Below are positions 60,370 to 64,000 of a DNA stretch of 64,000 bases, piece by piece. This DNA comes from Bryoerythrophyllum caledonicum (taxonomy: Eukaryota > Streptophyta > Bryopsida > Pottiales > Pottiaceae), in contig OZ020523.1 in NCBI GenBank assembly GCA_963971425.1, positions 13,574,867-13,638,866 of the forward strand, in the 5' to 3' direction. A program made the translations under genes and the position numbers. The number at the start of each line of letters is the position of its first letter. The stretch's first letter is position 1. The notes beneath the pieces are model-generated. The model saw only the letters and a list, made by a program, of their open reading frames with translations, was not told where the DNA came from and made no database searches.

Positions 60370-61345
60370 ATGAGAATGGATGATATTGTTCATCGACCTC
60401 TTGCATTGAAGCCTCGGATTGGGAATGATTTACAGAAGTCGCTATGTGGAGGAGAATTGATGCAGTCTGTGACGCTTCCTTTGCATATTGCTCAATGTGC
60501 ATTTCATCAGGTTATTTCCATTGACTTCAGTGTGTGTTCGTCCTGTCCCAGGACTGTTTGCGGAGGAGTTTGTCCGTTGTTCCCAACCGGCGGCCACACA
60601 AGTGGCTTAATATTGTTTTGGATATTAATGGCATCCTGTGCGAGACAGAGCATGCCCCTGGGTTGTCTAGAGGCTCAGGGAGTCAGGCAGCGTATTCTTG
60701 CACGTCCTTGCGTACATAGGTCCAAAAGTTGTATATACTCGCCTTGGAGTTCGTGCGTTTCTGGCGGAGATCCGAAACATGACGAACTCTATTGTCGTCT
60801 GGAGCTCGATGAAGAAGTCCACTGTTGTTGAAATTGCGAAGTATCTTTTTTTGGACATGCCTTCTCCAACTCTGGTTCTTGGTCAGGAGAGCTGTGATAG
60901 AATCGAAACCTCACCCAATAAGTTCTTGATGGATCAGAATAATTTGAACAAGATGATCTTTTTAAAAACTCTGTCATCAACTTTATTTAGGCAACGACTT
61001 GAGTCGATGGTCCTAGATTCGGACAACACCTTTCTCATCGACAACAGCCCGGAGAAGAGCGTTTGTAATCATATGGGAAATGCCATATTCCTTCGTCCGT
61101 GGAGACATGTGGCTTGTGACGACCAGTTCCTTACTCAGGAACTTGTACCTTGGTTGCGACGTCTTGTTTCTAAATGCCTTCTTGGGCAGTTACATGATTA
61201 TGTTAATATCAATCGTATAGGGGTTGAGCCGTTGGCGCATAATAGTCCTTTCATGAAATACATTGTAGATAAGATGGAGCTCTCAAACAAGAACGTTGGC
61301 TATGTCTATGAAATTCCACATGGTTCTTCTTCGTCAGCTTCATAG
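60370..61345 (+). pseudogene. Element 2 gene C: FCP1/NIF-like HAD phosphatase homologue, frame broken
   Basis: First exon from 60370 after a CTCAG acceptor to about 60510. Motif I LNIVLDINGILC lies near 60610, then the frame changes near 60690-60700 and continues as IGPKVVYTRLGVRAF, VVWSSMKKST (motif II) and FLIDNSPEKS (motif III) to the stop at 61345. The second Asp of motif I is again Asn. At least one frameshift compared with element 1. Otherwise the domain is well kept, so the loss looks recent. Confidence 0.75.
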
Positions 61346-61550
61346 TTTCATCGGCTCATTTTTAGTAATATAGTAGGAATTTAGTATCGATATTGTAAAT
61401 ACTCTGTTTCATTTTGAATATATAAATATTTTACAACTTCAACAAGTTTTATTGTAATTTATTGGCTTTGTCTGGTGATTTTTGTTATCTATGTGCTGCA
61501 ATTCATCATTCGGTCGGTTCTAGGATTTATCATTGTTTTCAGTATTAGTG

Positions 61551-61644
61551 TTTATCCTCTGGTCCAGCGTATTGTTTTTATTATGGATTCAAGGTATACT
61601 GTAGTCCTTTGGGCTTTCATATTTATCCTCGGGTCGAGCATGCG
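61551..61644. repeat. Two decayed element 2 palindromes between genes C and D
   Basis: TTTATCCTCTGGTCCAG near 61551 and TTTATCCTCGGGTCGAG near 61621; the right arm is lost in both. Confidence 0.7.
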
Positions 61645-61707
61645 TTGGATTTCTGTGAATGTTGTTATGTTGACTCATTGCTTCTTTGTCTCGTGTGTCT
61701 TTTGCAG

Positions 61708-62529
61708 GTTGTGAAGGCTACCATCATCCCTCCATATAGGAGTGATCGTAGTAAACCGCCCTCCGATTTTGGCTCCTTTTCTGAGTACTCTGGGTCGCTT
61801 CCTGGAGGTGATTCCCAATCCCACTATTCAAAGCCATTTCTTATGTGCAGTGCAACCGATGCTGCCTCTGCTATCATGGACTTTTCTACACAGAAGGTCG
61901 ATGATGGTGTTGTTGATAGCCCTCCTGAGCGGAGGGCTGGAATTCCTTGTGTGGCATCTCCTTCGCCATTCAAGCAAATGTGTGCATCTATAGAGCCTGT
62001 TGGCGATTGCACTCCTAAACGGCAGCTCTATCTTAATGGTGCAATTGATGTAAACGAGGTGAAGGAGTCTGAGCCTATCTCTTCTAACTTGATTATTTCG
62101 CCTTCGTTTATTCGTGTCCAGCCTTCCCCTCCTACCCTTGCTAAGTGGAGGCCGCTTCCTAGTTCAAGATCTGAAGATATGGTTAGAGCTAGTATTCCGC
62201 AATCCCGTTCAACAGGATTGCATACCGAATCTCTCGGTGTTAAGCCTAGATCTTTGAGATCCGCATCTTCACAAATTCGTCGGAAGGCACTATGCTTGAG
62301 TGGAGGTGGTGGTTCTGGGGCTGGTTGTGGTCGGTGCCATCAATCACGTCATTCACCTGTGCGAAAATCCGTGAATTATTCGGAAGTAGATGATTACTAT
62401 AAACCCTATTCTCGAAGGAAGGAAATTATGATTGGGTATGCGAAAGTGAAAGCGCAAGAGGCCTTACTTCTGCAGACACAAGGAGGTGGTTCAACCATTC
62501 CTTCTAGTGAGGGGGGAACTCCTAAGTAG
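61708..62529 (+). CDS. Element 2 gene D: basic Ser/Pro-rich protein
   Basis: An open frame of 273 codons from a TTTGCAG acceptor at 61707 to the stop at 62529, phase 0. Ser/Pro-rich body, then a Gly/Cys cluster (GGGGSGAGCGRC), basic HQSRHSPVRKS, and YSRRKEIMIGYAKVKAQEA. The ending and position match gene D of element 1. The upstream exon or start is not resolved; the first in-frame Met is in FLMCSATD. It may be a separate gene or an alternative 3' exon of gene C. No known domain. Confidence 0.55.
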   Translation, partial: VVKATIIPPYRSDRSKPPSDFGSFSEYSGSLPGGDSQSHYSKPFLMCSATDAASAIMDFSTQKVDDGVVDSPPERRAGIPCVASPSPFKQMCASIEPVGDCTPKRQLYLNGAIDVNEVKESEPISSNLIISPSFIRVQPSPPTLAKWRPLPSSRSEDMVRASIPQSRSTGLHTESLGVKPRSLRSASSQIRRKALCLSGGGGSGAGCGRCHQSRHSPVRKSVNYSEVDDYYKPYSRRKEIMIGYAKVKAQEALLLQTQGGGSTIPSSEGGTPK

Positions 62530-62904
62530 GAACAATTTTATATGCTTTAGGAGTCCTTCCTTGTTTTGTAGTAGACACGATAGTATAGATCCTAGACTAC
62601 TATAAATAGAAATTAACTTTTGATTACCTATGTTGGTAAACGATGTCATGAAAATAAAGTTGTAGTATTAGTATTTCCATTGTGCTCACTCTTTTTCGAC
62701 TCTGGATGGAATTATATTCTCTATGCCGAGATATTAATAGTATGTCTCGTATAATGCAATTTTGAAGCGTCTCAATGATTATGTTGTTTATTGTTTGATT
62801 TGGGATGTTTTGTGTATGGTGCATGATGTATGCCTTCGATTGCAACAACTTTTCACGATATTTGTGTCCGAAGTAATAGGCTTTTAGTCTCAAATCTCAC
62901 GATT
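62530..62904. other. Right subterminal DNA of element 2
   Basis: AT-rich, no gene recognised; leads into the right terminal repeat. Confidence 0.5.
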
Positions 62905-62930
62905 TGTCTCATTTTAATGAATACGGTGTT
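62905..62930 (-). repeat. Right terminal inverted repeat of element 2
   Basis: Inverse of the left end with one mismatch; followed by the duplication CTGG. Confidence 0.92.
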
Positions 62931-62934
62931 CTGG

Positions 62935-64000
62935 TATCCAGGACTTTAATGTGGATGACGCTCTAACTTTGCAAAGTTGCATGGCCGCCGTAACGTCATT
63001 ACTTGGGTGTAGACTGTGTGCGGTGGTGGTGAAGATGGTCTCTGCGCCGAAAGGTGGTGAAGATGATCTCTGCGCTAGCGTAACTTCTTGGAGCATGCTC
63101 CATGCAACATGCGCCTGAAGGAAAAATTAGAGCCCTGCAACGAGTCCACGAAAATCGCACACCGATGACCGCATACAAAGATACCAGGTAAGTCTCTAAT
63201 TTCTTCCACTTATTGAATGTCGTTGAAGTTTCGGTGAAGCTTGATTGTTGTCGACAATTTCGTTTTCCACTCTTGGCTGTGTTGTATGATCCAGATACAT
63301 CGACTTCTAGGGTGGGAGAAGATGGCGCTCCAGTACGTGTTGTCCGAATAGAAAGAAGCCTACTATACGTGGGCGTCGGTTTAGGGTGTGAAGTACGCGT
63401 AGCTTGGTTGTCATTCCTCAATGACTCTGCAGACGCCAAGCCGAGGAATGTTTACGTGACCTACGAAAAGCGATCAGTGGGACGGTCGCATTGTGGTCAA
63501 GTTTTCTACCCTTTGACACTCTGAGGTAATTTTGGTGCTATTTGTTTAGGGTCTGTTCTGAGTTAGAAGGTCTACTCATCTGTAAAGACGTCGTTAACCA
63601 CTACGTGATGTGCTCATGGAAAATAAGAGGCTGGGTCTACAACGCACATCAAAGTGGTTTGAAATCAGTTTCATGGTGAGATCCATATGACATGCAGGTT
63701 GAAGGAGGTTACGGCTTGTCGGTGAGAAGGGATTGTGCAACACGCGATACTTCTTGAAATGGGTGTTCGTTGCAAGGCATCATGCTCGAACATGCGGGCT
63801 GTCATCGAAATGAAGATAGGGTTCGGACCAGGGGACTATCAGGCAGGTCTGTGTGTTGTAGTTCATTCAATTTTTGAAAGCTGTAGTGAAGAGTAGAAAC
63901 TTGCATCTTATCTAATGTGATGTTTGTATTGCTTTTTCAGACTGCCGAGGCTCTTCAGAAGGCACTAGGAAAGGATAAAGTGTACATCAAAGGAATTCGC
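62935..64000. other. Flank right of element 2, with possible unidentified exons
   Basis: Should continue the DNA seen left of 40812, perhaps element 4 interior. A donor-like CCAG|GTAAGT at about 63188 and an acceptor TTTTTCAG at about 63949 hint at exons. The last one reads TAEALQKALGKDKVYIKGIR up to the window edge, which I cannot assign to a family. Confidence 0.35.

Larger units (their letters stand above)
40813..62930. mobile_element. Giant DNA transposon, element 2 (22.1 kb, 4 genes, 4-bp TSD CTGG)
   Basis: The left end starts AACACTGTATTCATTA at 40813 and the right end finishes GAATACGGTGTT at 62930. The terminal repeats match at 25 of 26 positions, and the right one matches element 1 at about 21 of 26. 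The direct duplication CTGG lies at 40809-40812 and 62931-62934. Gene order (A minus; B, C, D plus) is that of element 1. It carries about 24 copies of its own palindrome, TTATCCTCG plus a 3-base centre plus the mirrored arm. Interrupted by a solo LTR and a 909-bp MITE. Confidence 0.92.

Noticed and set aside
9327-62930. Giant elements as Polintons or other virus-like elements
   Set aside because: No DNA polymerase B, capsid, packaging ATPase or retroviral-type integrase is seen in elements 1 or 2; the inverted ends and 4-bp duplications fit a plain DNA transposon better.
63949-64000. Exon reading TAEALQKALGKDKVYIKGIR
   Set aside because: Cut by the window edge and not recognised; no function assigned.

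Overview
This looks like a repeat-rich stretch of a land-plant nuclear genome. Supporting signs are plant Ty3/gypsy, CACTA and Helitron elements, TTTAGGG-like tracts, GT-AG introns, and broken copies of two plant genes (proteasome subunit alpha-6 and ANGUSTIFOLIA/CtBP). The protein families of the large elements fit a moss, other bryophyte or lycophyte best as I recall them; that placement is an inference. I see no clearly intact ordinary host gene.

The main content is a family of about 22-kb, multi-gene DNA transposons. Element 1 (9327-31422) and element 2 (40813-62930) are complete. Both have 26-28 bp terminal inverted repeats starting AACACYRTATTCATTA and exact 4-bp target duplications (CCAC and CTGG). 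A third, diverged member (element 4) starts at 35709, and a fragment of a fourth copy (element 3) lies at 1-1205. The shared layout, left to right, is gene A on the minus strand (DUF7869-like, candidate DDE-type transposase), a long spacer, then plus-strand gene B (ParB/sulfiredoxin-like 'NGQHS' domain plus acidic and coiled-coil tail), gene C (FCP1/NIF-like HAD phosphatase homologue) and gene D (small basic protein).

The most unusual feature is that each element carries many copies of its own short interrupted palindrome. Element 1 has about 29 copies with arm GCATATTCAGCTCG, element 2 about 24 with arm TTATCCTCG, and element 4 at least six built on TCGGC/GCCGA. The copies sit near the element genes, upstream of A and B and in matching introns of B. 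They are missing from the central spacers. One array in element 1 keeps exact 52/75-bp spacing over 700 bp. A ParB-like protein together with clustered palindromes suggests, as a hypothesis, a parS-like or other self-recognition system.

Layout: 1-1205 gene-B fragment; 2075-3797 71-bp minisatellite; about 3860-35704 a broken Ty3/gypsy element split by element 1 (9327-31422) and by two CACTA-type elements (32690-33048, 33384-35116); 35709-40812 left part of element 4, carrying a Tc1/mariner copy near its left end; 40813-62930 element 2, whose gene A is split by a solo LTR (43209-44960); 62935-64000 flank, perhaps the rest of element 4. The nesting gives an order of events: the gypsy element is the oldest host, the large elements entered it, and element 2 came into or next to element 4 later.
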